From: Loxodes magnus
Taxonomy: Eukaryota > Ciliophora > Karyorelictea > Loxodida > Loxodidae
Assembly (NCBI GenBank): GCA_946699065.1
Contig: CAMPDV010007660.1
Location: 24,826-88,825, forward strand
Reading direction: 5' to 3'
Length of the DNA stretch: 64,000 nucleotides
The translations under genes and the position numbers were made by a program. This document shows positions 20,120 through 31,836 of the stretch, one piece after another; position 1 is the stretch's first letter; each line of letters begins with the position of its first letter. The notes under the pieces were generated by a model. It was not told where the DNA came from. It ran no database searches and was given only the letters and a program-made list of their open reading frames with translations.

Positions 20120-21164
20120 AAATAAAATGTGAGTCATAAAGTTATAGACATGTGAAGAAGAGTTCAATGATTTGGATAAAAGACCTAGAATATTGGACTT
20201 TAGATGTATTCTTAGTGGGAATGCATGAAAAGCTACTATAATCTTCATAATTAGTTTAAGTGTAACAATCATAATATCATCAGAACTAGAGCTAGAAGTA
20301 AAACCTCCAAAAATATATATCAGATTCATTAGCAGCAGCTAAGTCTTTATTGTAACCTGGATATTCAACTAATCTTTGATAAATGTAAATATGAATCATA
20401 TCTAGGACACAGATGTATATATTAGGAAGATTCAGCTGCCAATTACAGAGTTAAATCTAATCAAATCTAAGAGTGATTAAGAAAAAAAAAATATACTGTA
20501 AATTATGAATCATCGTTCGAGGCAACTAAAAGTATAGATTGCTACTAGAAATTAAAAGATCTTATTTAAAAAAAAAAGCCAAATAAAATACTGAGCAAGC
20601 ATTTAAGAGACAGCAATTAGTTAATAAATCTAGGCTCGATAGCGAAAATAGCATATGAGACAATTTTAAGGTTTGCATCAAGAGATCAACAATTAAGTAG
20701 ATATCATATTCAAACAAATGTAAGACACTAACTAGCAATGTGGAAATAAAAAGAATTAGGTAAATATGCATGAACTTTAGAAATTAGAGTAAGAGTAGAT
20801 TCAAGAAAAACAAGGTTTAGAGAGTATGCAAAATTAAAAAATGGATAAGCTTATGGGAGAGAGCTAGATAAAATAGATTTAGTAAAATAATATCAGTTAA
20901 AGAATCTAAATCTAATATACTAATTTAGTATCAAGCTTTTTTTAAGAAATTTAAGTACAAATTAGACAAAAAGAATGCTAAGATAGAATATAATAATAAA
21001 ATTAGATCAATTAGTTTATTATTTAGAATATTGACTGAAGTTAAAACATATAGAATTTCAATAAGTAAATTATAAGAATCAATTAATAAAAGAAAACAGC
21101 AATTAATTAAAAAAAAACTGAGATGTAAAATAGGTTGGATTTTAAGGAAGATTATTTACAAAGT
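20120..21164 (+). pseudogene. Decayed RING/B-box/coiled-coil family member (gene D), interrupted by a retroelement
   Basis: At 20150 the peptide C-E-E-E-F-N-D-L-D-K-R-P-R-I-L-D matches gene B's C-E-E-E-F-N-Q-E-L-W-K-P-R-R-L-D, but the following RING cysteines are largely replaced (L-D-F-R-C-I-L). A B-box second half is visible near 20350-20430: L-Y-C-N-L-D, K-C, and L-G-H-R-C. A Lys/Gln/Asn-rich coiled-coil-like part follows. An E1 element with an 18-bp target duplication is inserted at 21165. The sequence after it (21992-22110) shows no ubiquitin-like domain. Loss of RING ligands suggests a pseudogene. Confidence 0.5.
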
Positions 21165-21991
21165 ATAATAAAATAAATTTATAAAAAATGGAAATGGAAT
21201 AGAATATTCGACTATCTAAAAATTAGGCAAGGAACACAAGAAGAAGAGCTAACAAAGAACTAGAGAAGAAGTAGAAATCAATGGAACACTTATCAAGCTC
21301 CTCTTCAGAAGGCAAAGTAATGGTTGGACAAGTTAATGAGAGCACTTCGCTTTCAATTGAAATGGAAAAGATGAAAAAATTAATTTCTAAATATGAAGAA
21401 GAAACATATAATCAAGGAGAAAGAATTAGAGAGCTTATGAATAATATTGAGGATCAAAATAACGAACTATTAATTCTTAGGAAATAGCTTATATAAAACA
21501 ATATTGTGACAGAACAATAGCTCTATACTCAGTCTTAAAATTATTTCAAACAAGGGGTAAATATGAGTATTGAAGTCCTCCCTTCTTAAGCAAAAGATTA
21601 AGAAATAAATATAGAATAAAATGTTGATAAAAGTTTAATTAAAAGAATAGAACAAATAGAAAAATTAGTTTTGCCTTAGTTGAATAAAAAAAAATAGACA
21701 AAAAATTGTTGATGTTGTAGGTCGAAATATCACTTATTAAAAAATTGTTAAAAATGATAAAAATTGAAAAAAAGAGAAGAAATAAAAACATGAAGGATGT
21801 TAAACAAACTTTGAATAACCGACTCAGGAATTTATAAATAGAAATTATTTAGTGGTAGCATGGAAAATTCATTGTGGTATACATCCACGTTAAAAAAAAG
21901 GCGGAGCGAAATCGGTTGGAATCCCGAAGAACTCCAAAACTCTTAACATTTAGTTTACATTATTATTATTATTATAATAAAATAAATTTAT
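21165..21991 (+). mobile_element. ORF1-only retroelement, family E1 copy b, with 18-bp target-site duplication
   Basis: Perfect direct repeats ATAATAAAATAAATTTAT lie at 21165-21182 and 21974-21991, flanking an element that starts just before its ATG and ends in (ATT)n at 21957-21973. The 3' UTR carries the same ending as copy a (GGTTGGAATCCC...CAAAACTC against GGTTGCAATTCC...CAAAACTC). It has no endonuclease or reverse transcriptase. It interrupts gene D. Confidence 0.8.
21188..21850 (+). CDS. ORF1-like protein, coiled coil plus CCHC zinc knuckle (E1 copy b)
   Basis: ATG at 21188, about 220 residues. It matches copy a along its length: L-S-K-N-Q-A-R, L-S-S-S-S-S-E-G-K-V-M-V-G-Q-V, G-E-R-I-R-E-L-M-N-N-I-E-D-Q-N-N-E-L-L, then knuckle C-W-C-C-R-S-K-Y-H-L-L-K-N-C near 21713 and T-W-R-M-L-N-K-L-W-I-T near 21790. 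At E-Q-L-W (copy a, TGA) this copy has E-Q-Q-L-Y, a conservative aromatic change. It is one uninterrupted frame when TAA, TAG and TGA are sense, so the copy may be functional. Confidence 0.72.
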
Positions 21992-22139
21992 GAATCAAGT
22001 TAGGAGAATAAGATGTTTTAAATAATATATGAGATTTAAATTAAGAAAAAGAGAAAAAACCTTTAAAAAATCAATCATTAAACAAATAGATGTAAGAGTT
22101 AAGTTAAAAAATTGATTTAAGTTTACGTAGCACCTCGAT

Positions 22140-22780
22140 GGTAAGCACTTTAAAAAGTTAATTGAATTCAAATTCTTCCTCTAAGATATCTTTTGGTAAT
22201 AAATATTCTTCCAGTGTTTTCTCAATCTCCTTTTGTTTTTTTCTTTAAACCTCTTCATAGTTTCACTATTTGTCCTTCTTCTTTTCTCTATACCTTCAAT
22301 ATATGCCTTTTAAATTTCTTGAATTTTTGTTTTATTATTATTTCTGTATTGTTTTTTTTAATGATTTTGTATATTCATACATATTTTCCTTTTCCGGACT
22401 GTAATCTTTTCCTATTTCTTTATTTCATACTATTCAACCTTTTTGATATCATTTAATTCCTTAATTTAATATTGTTTTTTGTGTAATCCATTACTTCCTT
22501 GTTTATTTATATTCTATTTTTTATCTCTTAATTTCTTATAAATTTTACAAAATAGTTTTAGCTCATATTACATCAAGAAGTTAAAGTTCTTAACGATTTA
22601 CTTCTATTTACTTTAGATTCCTTGTATATATTTCTCTTCCTTCATTACATTCTTCGTATTCTTCCATTAATATGCCTTTCATCTTCTTTTGAATTATTAT
22701 AGAAAGGATATTCACTTGGCCATTAGTTTCTTTCTTTTAAGCATTCTTGACTCCATTATATATTTTAAAATTTAACATAC
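22140..22780 (-). CDS. Unrecognised coding segment, Lys/Glu-rich
   Basis: A minus-strand frame from about 22680 reads G-I-L-M-E-E-Y-E-E-C-N-E-G-R-E-I and ends L-E-E-Y-L-L-P-K-D-I-L-E-E-E-F-E-F-N, using TAA/TAG as Gln and TGA as Trp. It is charged and could be part of a retroelement ORF or a short gene. The plus-strand hydrophobic frame at 22193-22456 is its overlap artefact. It directly abuts a SINE on its upstream side, so its 5' end may have been displaced. Confidence 0.35.
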
Positions 22781-22799
22781 TTCATCTTTTCTATGTTAG

Positions 22800-23725
22800 G
22801 AGGAATTGGTGCAATTTATTCTGCATTGTGAGTAATCTCGCCTTAAATACCACGACGGGGAAGAGTGACAAACTTGGAAGAGACAAGTTTAACTTTCCCT
22901 AGGTTCTCGCTAGCAGTGGGAACGTTTGACTGAAGGATCTGCTAATGACTTAATTACTATATATATAAATATTATTAAATTACCATAGTTGTTCGAGGTG
23001 AACAACAAGGAACGGCTTCATCAGAGGTTGGGGAAGTTAAGTACCCATAATCGCCTTTATGTCTTCCTCTGCTTTGGCTTGGCCTCGAGACATCTGTAGT
23101 TTGACCTTCTGCACTGACTTATTTTATTTTTTAATTCTGGAAATAAAAGGAAATTATTTTTACGAGCTTCATCAGAGGTGGAGAATTTAAGTACCCATAA
23201 TTGACACATGTCGTCCTCTGCTTTGGTGATGCAATGAGACGCAACCCTGACATGTCCTTGAACCTCCAACAAGTATTAAAGATTACGAGTATTCTGAAAT
23301 TATATCAGTATTGAACATTTTTATCAGTACTGAATAATTATACCAGTATTGAATAAGATTTATCAGTATCTGATAATTTTATCAGTAACAAATATTCTTG
23401 TCAGTATGAAACATTTATTTAAAGAGCTGCGCACCAACGAGAGTGCTACGCACTCTATAATCAAATATTTATTTATTTATTATTATTTATCTCTTATTTG
23501 GAACCTATTCAAGAAAACTTAAAAATTTTATTCAAGATTCAAGATTCGATAATAATCTTTAATAAGCAGAACCCCTATTTTGAGAAGCCGACGTTACTCA
23601 TTGGACAACTAGAAATATAGCAAGAAGTATGAGAACACTTTTTTTAATATCAAATATTAATATTGAAAGAGCTACACATCAACAAAATGCTACGTGCAAT
23701 ATAATTATATTTATTTATATATTTC
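22800..23725 (+). mobile_element. SINE-like element, family A, split by an inserted family B SINE
   Basis: The 5' half (22800-22987) has the family A blocks TATTCTGCATTGTGAGTAAT, ACGGGGAAGAGTG and TTTGACTGA. The 3' half (23492-23725) resumes with TCTTATTTGGAACCTATTC, ATTCAAGATT, the AACCCCTATTTTGAGAAG block, and the common 3' hairpin and tail (GAGCTACACATCAACAAAATG...). The 500 bases between are a complete family B element. In the uninterrupted copy at 58.83 kb the two halves are contiguous, so the order of insertion is clear. Confidence 0.8.
22988..23491 (+). mobile_element. SINE-like element, family B, nested in family A
   Basis: It starts GTTGTTCGAGGTGAACAACA (an inverted repeat), contains two related blocks with CTTCATCAGAGGT and TAAGTACCCATAAT (about 23010 and 23165), then a run of short near-repeats around ATCAGTATTGAA (23300-23410). 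The common hairpin GAGCTGCGCACC...GTGCTACGCACTC is at 23426-23456, followed by (ATTT)n. The copy at 51.42 kb is highly similar throughout. Minus-strand frames can be read across it but have no recognised domain. Confidence 0.8.
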
Positions 23726-23779
23726 TTAAATAGTTTGCAGGTCCTTTATGTTTTCATCAAATCATTATACTCTATATGT

Positions 23780-24450
23780 CACATCGTTATTGTTAGCTCC
23801 ATTCATCGTCTATCTTCTACATTTTTATATATTCTCATTTTTCCTTACTATTGTTTTCCTTCAATTTTTATATTTATTTTATTTCTATAAGCATTTCTTC
23901 ATTTTTGATTTGTAGTTCCTCTTTTATTATCGTGTAATTTATTAAAATATAAAATTATCTTCTCCATTGATTTTAAACATAAATCTATCCAATGCTTTTC
24001 CTCTTTTACCTATTAATTGCATCTTAATCTTAGTGTTTTTATCATAAATTAGGCTTAAAATTCATAAACTGCCATTAATGTTCCAATATCTCGCTATGAA
24101 CACAAAAAAGAGCATCCATTACTGCTCTTAATGATCTTCTCTATAGAAATTCTAGTTTTTCTGTTGCTTATTTTCCTGAAAATTATTCGTAATATGGAAC
24201 CATTTCAGTGCCAAAGCTAAACACTGAGCTCACAAACGTTTTTATCATTATTCCTGCACTAAACGGGGTTATTCCTACATTTATTGCATATTTTCCTATT
24301 GCCCATGCCTATATCTTTTATGCCGCCTCAAGTATATTTTCCATATACCTTTGTTAGCTAATATTCTCTTCTATAACATATCCAAAATATTAAAATTCTT
24401 TTACTCTTTCTATTTGCGCCACATAAGCACATAAAATGGAATTGATTGCG
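23780..24450 (-). mobile_element. 5'-truncated LINE: C-terminal part of a non-LTR reverse transcriptase
   Basis: The minus-strand frame reads V-K-E-F-Q-Y-F-G-Y-V-I-E-E-N-I-S, then A-A-Q-K-I-Q-A-W, then I-K-T-F-V-S-S-V-F-S-F-G-T-E-M, then L-Q-R-R-S-L-R-A-V-M-D-A. This is the characteristic post-catalytic thumb region of non-LTR retrotransposon polymerases (V-K-x-F-x-Y-L-G; then S/V-x2-Y-G-x-E; then R-R-x-L-R). The catalytic F-A/Y-x-D-D motif and fingers would lie upstream and are absent beyond about 24450, as in typical 5' truncation. A frame change near 24060 may mark decay. It is the only reverse transcriptase sequence I found here. Confidence 0.6.
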
Positions 24451-24559
24451 CATGTGGTTTAGCTCATGATAAACTTGATAATATATTTGAATGTACTTTA
24501 TATAAAGATGTATTTTAGGAATTATCTAATCTAAAAATATTTAATGACAAATGATATAA

Positions 24560-25010
24560 AAAAAGAATTATGTAAGACTAAATATATTTTAATTCAAACT
24601 TTGTAAAAAGTAAAACTCCTAAGATTGGCAAATATATTAAACATTTTCATCAAAAATTGCTTAAAAAAAGGATAGAAATTTTGAAAATTTGATAGTTGAA
24701 ACAAAAAGAAAAATTGATGAGAGAAAAGAATATAATTTAAGAAATAAACTTAAGTAATGGTTGTGAAAATAAATAAGAAGAAAATTGAAAATAAGAAGAG
24801 AGAGGAAATGCGAGAACACAATTTAGAACCAATATAGATGAAACAAAAGAACAAGAGCAGGAAATTAACTAGAAGTTGATAATATACTTAAATAAACTCT
24901 TATATTTAACATAATTCGCATGAAATATAACTATAAGTAGTGCATATATGTCCCAATACTCAAATTATTGAAACTTTTTTATTTTATTATTATCATTATT
25001 ATTATTATTA
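24560..25010 (+). mobile_element. Possible ORF1-element remnant ending in (ATT)n
   Basis: A Lys/Glu/Gln-rich stretch (24690-24890) is followed by a short UTR-like piece and an interrupted (ATT)n run at 24981-25010, the tail type of family E elements. No knuckle or other conserved motif is clear. The call rests mainly on the tail. Confidence 0.3.
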
Positions 25011-25389
25011 CCGTTTTTAACTGGTAAGAGAATGAATTATCAAAATTATCTTACTATGTAGAGGATATTTTTGATATGAGTGTCGAGACGGAGATGCCAA
25101 GCTAGTTTTTTTACCTATAAATATATTTTTGAGTCTTTAGAATATTGCTAGTTAATTTCCAGTTCTTAGAGAATTTCGAAGTAATTTTAACGGAATTGGA
25201 AGGAATTTGTTAACTGCAGATTAACTACAGCTATTTATTAAAGCTCTTAGCAAATTTATAATCTGCTTTACTGATTTGAGTAGAAATGAATCAGGATCAA
25301 TTTTTAGAAAGATGTCGAGCATCTACCTATATTCATATCTTTAGATGGTAGCTTCTTTATTTTTAGATAAAGATGAGTCGTCAAGATTT

Positions 25390-26040
25390 TAATCTTGCGA
25401 TATTTAGAAATCATCCATTTTTTTTACAATGAGAAGTTAAAGGAAAAACTTTAACTTGTAGAGAAATGAAATCGAAACTCATTACCTAAGAAAGATACCT
25501 TAACTCATTTTGAAATATTTCACAAGACTAAAGCAGTTAATCTCAAAACTAGCAATAGAAGTAGAAAGAACTGATTAACAAATTAGAAAAAATAGAAGAA
25601 AAATCAGTACAAATTGCAGCTTTAAATGGAACGGAAAGAATAAAAGAATGATACAATGATAATTGAAGATGAAAATAACTCAATACTTCAACTTAAACGA
25701 CAAGCAAAAAGATACTATTACTGTAACTCTCAAAAGAATTTGTGGAAAAGATGCTAGAAATTTCTCAATTTCAAGTAAGAATATTGAATTTAGAAGTAAT
25801 TGGAAAAAAAAAAAGAAGAGACATTAACAGCTAAAGTTATTAAGAGAAAGAGAAAAATTATATTGTTACAAATATGGGAAATTTTGCAAGAGAAAAGATA
25901 TCATGCATTTAGGCGAAAGAAAAATTAAAGGACAACATGTATGGCAAGGAGAAGTGTTGTAGAGATTTTCATACTTTTATATTTAGCCTCTTGTGCAATT
26001 TAGAGGCTGGCAGGAAAGAGGCTTAAATTCTTCCAAGAAA
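25390..26040 (+). mobile_element. ORF1-type retroelement remnant, family E3 copy 1
   Basis: Near 25705 the frame reads R-Y-Y-Y-C-N-S-Q-K-N-L-W-K-R-C-Q-K-F-L-N-F-K. The copy at 36.0 kb has C-Y-Y-Y-N-S-T-E-H-L-W-R-S-C-N-K-F-R-N-F-K. Together they define a knuckle C-Y-Y-C-N-S-x-x-H-L-W-x-x-C; each copy has lost different ligands (Cys to Tyr, His to Asn). The shared Trp is TGG here and TGA in the other copy. Upstream, a Gln/Glu/Lys-rich coiled-coil region is visible. Confidence 0.5.
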
Positions 26041-27284
26041 GCTAAACATTTAATTTTGTACTTATATTTGTATTTTTATTATTAAAGATACATAATCACT
26101 AAAATTAAACATAAAATTGATAAGATATCTTAAACAAAGTGTTATTATAGGTATATGACTGTGAAATAGCATCTTATCTAGTGAATTTCGCAACTATTTA
26201 GAAATAATTTGGTCGATTTAGAATATCTTCTAGTACTCTTTACTTATCAAAGCTCATTTTAATTTTCTCTTGTTGAAAATATTAAATTAGTTTGATTTCT
26301 AGAACTAAGTATGATTAAAAAATAAATAGTTTGATTATTTTTCTCCGCAGAACTTAAGTAATATTTATTAATAGAAAAGACGTCTTTTATTTTATAAAGA
26401 TCTATGCTATGTAAAATTGTAAAGATATAATTTATCTTAAGAGCTTTATTTTTTATTTTAAGGAGCTAGCTGTAATAATTCCAATTATCAAGCTCACTTT
26501 TTTTTCCTTCTAGTTGCTGGTGAGGCTATTATTATGAAAATAATAGACGTTTGAATAGATTTTAAAAGTAAATTTAGTTATTGCTTGAAATCAGAGTAGC
26601 TTCAAGCTTATTGAATCATGATATATATTACAATATACCTTTTTAAACTTTAAAATATTTTCTTTTCTAGAACTAGAAGCTCTTTACGTATTTTAAGCAT
26701 CAGATAAGTCTTAACTTTATATTTTACCTTATTTAATTTAAAATTATACAATCTTGAGACCTTTCCTGAATGAAAAATGGTTTTCTTAGATTGCTAAGAT
26801 TCTAATTATTACTCAATTTCTTTAAAAACGTCCCAAGACAATTTATCCATTAAGTGGGCTTTTACCTAAAGAAGCAAGGTTTTATCTTTTAATCAAACAT
26901 ATTGACTCGTATTTCCTCTAATCTATCTGCAATGATTAAGTGGTTTACTATATAGTTAACGCTTAGAGTCTCATTATATATTTGCTTTATATGATTACTA
27001 TAGTTACTTTATAAGCTTCTATTGTTAGAGCAGAATGATTTGCTCTTCATATTCTATATTATCACTTAAAAGATATTTTTATTATTCATTCTCCCTCCCT
27101 TGCACTAACCAGTTTTCAATCAATAGAATACTTAACTACACTTAAACATAAATATAGCAAGAGTAATTACATATCTCTCTTCTGTTATATTATCAAGCAT
27201 GATGATTATTTAGTTATATGATTATTGAGCAAAACATAGCTATAAAGCATTTTTTATAAAGTTTAGATATAAATTTAATTATTA
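26041..27284. other. AT-rich region downstream of G1, no gene recognised
   Basis: I see no knuckle, SINE tail, array or domain here. It contains whatever 3' UTR follows the minus-strand gene G1. Confidence 0.3.
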
Positions 27285-30200
27285 ATTGTCAAACTAAAAG
27301 TAACTATCATCTATCTACTCTTCTACTTCTACTTCTTTTTTTTTTCCTTTTATCCTTTCCATCATGTGGATAAAGCATTGCATCATTTTTCTTCTTCATA
27401 TAATTTTGATACTTGTAGGATAATACCTTTATCAACCCTTCAATTATAGCTCTTTTATACAGTCGCTTTGCTATATATCTTAGCCATCTACGTGAATACT
27501 TAGCTTTCTTTTAGATAAATATCAATTTTTATTCCTGATTTTTTAGCTGAGACTAGAGCTATATCTTATCCCTTAATCTTGTCTAGTTCTAGTTTTAATT
27601 TTACACAATATCTACCTTTTAAATTATAGAAACTTACCTATGTAGTATTCTGATTTTCAGATTATTAAAATTTTTTATTCTTATCCTTCTTAAGTAATAA
27701 GCGAGAACTATTTGCTAAGACTCGAAATGACTCATCACTACTAAGATCTTTCTGAAGCTTGTAATTATTTGGATCCTAGGGAAATTAAACTTTGCACTCT
27801 TCAATCCCTTAGTCTCTATTAGGCTTTATCTCTGATACATTTATAACCCAGTGATCTTATGCTTCTTGCTTCTTTTTCCCTGTTTTGCTTATATACTTTA
27901 TCAGATCTTTTATCATCGAAAAGAAACAGAAAACTAAGCCAATAAATAAGATACTATCTTACACTAGCACTATCACTTTTCCAATTGTCTTAGCTCTATC
28001 AGAATTTATTAGTTCTAGACTTCTTGCTTTTGTGATACTGTCTAAGGCTATGAAATAGAAATCAAAAGAGTATAGAATGGACATTCATATCTCTTAGACC
28101 ATGTGAACTTTGTTAACCAGTCTTGTTTCGAAAGGCTAGCATGTTAGTATGAAAATAAACTAAAATATACTCAAAACTAAGCATAGAGTCGTTTAGATTG
28201 AAGGATTATATCTAAGCCCTATCAAAAAGTAAGCTAACAAGAGTCTTCGAATCAAAAATAGAGGGTAGAATAGCAAAGACAACTTTTCGGTTCCAAGCTC
28301 ATCAAATACTGTAAAATACTTAATCTAATATCGCAAAAGCAGTTCTTTCTAGTCCTAGTTCTCAGGGTTTGTTTTATTCTTAATCTTTAAGAACTTAATT
28401 ACAACATAAAACAAGTATAGGATAACTGATATTTACAAAACCTAAAATGAAAGCTTACTATGCTTAAGCATGCTGCTATTGAGTTTACAGCAGATCATAA
28501 GTCTTTAAGACTAAAATTTTTTAGCTGTTCAATCGAGGAGTAACCTATCTTTAAGCTAAATACAAAATAAAGAGTAAAAACCAATCTGTAATGCAAGTAC
28601 TTGAGTCTAAAATTGCTTAATTTTCTGCTTTAAGTAAACTTAGAAATGAGCTGTAATAGCAAGTCAATAGTAATAACTACAAATATTTCTATGAAGTTTG
28701 CTGAAACGTTTGGTAAGAAAGAATTATCTCCTCATTTACTTATTTCAAGAAAATCGTTTTAGAGTAGATTTAAATCAACATCTAGATCCAATTACTTTGA
28801 TAGTTCATTCAGTAAATTCTGACTCTACTAATAATAATAAGCTTCTAATATTTCAGGCTTTTCAACATTTATTAAAGCATTTGAATAAAGCAATTCGTCT
28901 GCTAATATGAGTGTAAAGATATTTCCGGTTGATCCAATCTAAGGAAATACAAGACTTATTGCTGTTGCTGAGCCAATTCCCACTATCATAGAAATATCCT
29001 TTATATGTTAAGCTATTTTAATAGCTTCTTTTTCTGAATTTGTTATATTAAATATGTCAATACTTCGATACGTATCCTTAGCTTTCTTTTGATTAGATTA
29101 TTCTTCTCCCGATTCTACTTCTTGCACATTATTTGAATTGCAACTGTTCCTTTCAGTTAAACTATATGGAGGGAAGCAGGAGAAGCATAGGCTTCCATCT
29201 TCAGTACATTCTGAACAATTATCTATTGCTTAGCTGCAAGGACTACAAGCACCTGACTTTGATTAATCCTATTCTGTCGAAGGGCATTATTCAACACAGT
29301 TTCCTTTAGATAACTTTAAGCCTGAGCATAATGTACACTCAGTTGAATTTGAACACAAAATGCAACTAGGATTAATTTCTGAACATAACTTGCATTATCT
29401 GTCGTTATCTAGGAAATATCCACTTTAGCACCCAAAACATTATTTACTTTGCTGTTAACACTTAATACAATTCGATAGTTACTAACTACAAGGTAGACAA
29501 ACTTAGTCATTATCATAATCTTGCTCTGTGACATCGCATTAAGCTTAGCATGTATTATTAGAAAGCATAAGAGTTCTACATTATAGGCAAATGCCTTTCT
29601 ATTTACATTTGATACAGTCGAAGTGTATTTCACTGCATAGAAAGCACGTATTTTCGATTAGTTCATAGCTAGTAAAGCAAGCATCACATATTATTGTTTC
29701 GTTTGTCTCATGACATTTCTAACAGTTGTTGATGGTTAGATTGCAAGGCTGGCAAATATTATCTTTGTCTATGTCTTATTCAAACTACGAGCATTAGTCT
29801 TTACATTCATTTTTAGATAACTTTTCATTACAAAACTAGCAGATATTTTAAGCATCGTAATAATAGTTCTTAAAGCACTCATCAACACATATATTACTTT
29901 AAAGCTTTAAAGGTGAAAAGCAGCTAAAGCATTCTGATCCATTTAAAGAGCAAATGCTACAATTCTAAATATTCTGAGAGCATAACTCGCATTAATCTTG
30001 ACTATTAATATAAAACCCTTTTTAACAAGCTAAGCATATGATTCCATCTTCACTACATTATAGGCAATTATTAAGTTCCTAGTTACAACTTTTACAAACT
30101 CTATCATTATTACTGTCTTATTCTGAATTTGGACAATTATTTACGCATTTATTTTGTGAAAGCTTTAAAGGACTGCTGCATTCCGTGCATGTATTTTTGT

Positions 30201-31836
30201 CAGAGCAAATTATACAGTTTGCATCAATAGAGTTACAAGGATAGCACAACCCCTCTTGCTAGAGCACGCTACTTTAGCCACAGACTGAGCATTTAAGTCC
30301 ATCTTCAGTGCATTCGATGCAATTACTAAGTGCAGAACTACAAAGCTAGCATTTTCTGTCTCCATCTTTGTCTTACTCTGTAATAGGACAGCTACTAGAA
30401 CATTTGTTTATAACTTTTTCTAATTTTCACGGATTAAAACAGTCACTACAAGCAGTTCCTTAGTTTAAGCATGCTTTGCAATTAGTGACTAAACACTAAT
30501 GACATTGGAAATCCGTTCCTACATAAAACCCATCATTACATTTTGTGCATTGCAAACCATTCAATGAACATTCTAAGCAATTTGATAAGACTAATGAGCA
30601 ATCCTTACAAATTCGAACTCCGTTCTTATCTTATTAAGTTGAGGGACATGTATCTTAGCATTTACCAGAGTAAAGATATTTAGTTGAACACTTAGTGCAA
30701 GTTGATATGTCAGAACAAGTTACACAATCGTTAAGATAACTAGAACATAATTAGCAAGTGTTGGCTTAAATGAAATATCCTGTCTCGCATTAGTTACATA
30801 CTGTGCCAGCTAAATTGCAATCAAGACAGTTAGGAAGTGCTTAATTACATAGTTTACATTTGAAATCCCCGTCTTTGTCTTATTAGTTTGAACTACAATC
30901 AGCTTAACAAGTTCCATCTAGCCTAAGATAATAAGATAATTAGCATGATAAGCAAGCTGAACCACTAGTACAAGTTTAGCAGTTAGTCATGGATTATTTA
31001 CACTATTAGCATGTAAAAGGATTAGAACTTGTACTTCAAGAATCAGAGTTACAACTACAAGTATAGATTGTTGTATCTAAATATTAATTTACCCTACAGG
31101 TTAAGCAAGAATTAGATCTAGTACTCGAGCAAGTTAAGCATTTTGGATCACAATCATTAATACAGGAATTTAATAAAGGAGAAGTACAATAACCCTAAGA
31201 GCAACCTAAAACGCAGGGACTTTTTTAAGCAAGATCACTAAACTACTAATTAGTAATTCATTAGTTAAATCCTCAAAATCTTAAATCTAGCATTTATCCT
31301 TAAAAAGGTCAGGGATAAAATTTGCTACCTTTTCCAATTTTCATGACAGATGAAGATTCTAAATTAATTCAACCCGAAGGTTAACTTGCAGTTGCACAGT
31401 TGAAAGTTGTCTATGAATAGTATTATATACTATTGCATCATGATAATTTAGGTTAATTAGTCATTTGAATAAGATGGAAGTTTCAAATATCGCATCCAAA
31501 TTTATGATTAACTTCTTCATACCATATTAAGGAGTCTGGTAAATTCCAAGAAATTAAATTATCAGTTGTGCCAGATCTTATTCAAAAAGCCATTTTATAA
31601 CTTCCCGACTGAAACTCTATAATAGTATTATAATAAGATAAATCACATTTTATTTTTAATCAGCCAGTTACACCTCACGAAGTTTTTGAATTTAAACTGG
31701 GGTCATAAGAAAACTATGTAAAAGTAGCAGTAACTGCAGTACCAGTAAACTAGTAAGCAGTAGTAGAATCAATGAGCTGGCAATATTGAGAGCTAACTTT
31801 CTAGAGACAGATTAAGATAATTAGAATCACCTTCAT
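27285..31836 (-). CDS. Large Cys-rich (furin/GFR-like repeat) multi-pass membrane protein, G1
   Basis: The ATG at 31836 is followed by a signal-peptide-like stretch (M-K-V-I-L-I-I-L-I-C-L). Next is an N-terminal domain with a lamin-G/concanavalin-like segment (M-L-D-L-R-F-W-G-F-N-Q-W-F in G2; TGA Trp), then about 700 residues of C-x2-C repeats such as C-E-L-C-S-Q-N and C-S-E-C-T-E-D-G. From about 29030 the protein becomes hydrophobic with several membrane spans (Y-F-V-F-S-L, V-I-L-Y-L-F-Y-V-V-I, L-L-F-Y-P-L-F-L-I-R-R), then a charged cytoplasmic tail. This architecture is common in ciliate surface proteins of unknown ligand. A 17-nt intron restores the frame at 28442-28458. An in-frame TGA at 27362-27364 could be the stop; composition suggests coding may run to about 27285. 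It is paralogous to G2. Confidence 0.75.
28442..28458 (-). other. 17-nt spliceosomal-type intron in G1
   Basis: On the minus strand the sequence is GTAAGCTTTCATTTTAG. Before it the frame reads ...A-A-C-L-S-I, and after it V-L-Q-I-S-V-I-L-Y-L-F. Without removal the frame is lost, because 17 is not a multiple of 3. G2 has a 21-nt GT-AG intron at the identical protein position (L followed by V-L-Q-F-S-L-I-V). This is the best independent evidence that introns under 25 nt are spliced in this genome. Confidence 0.85.
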
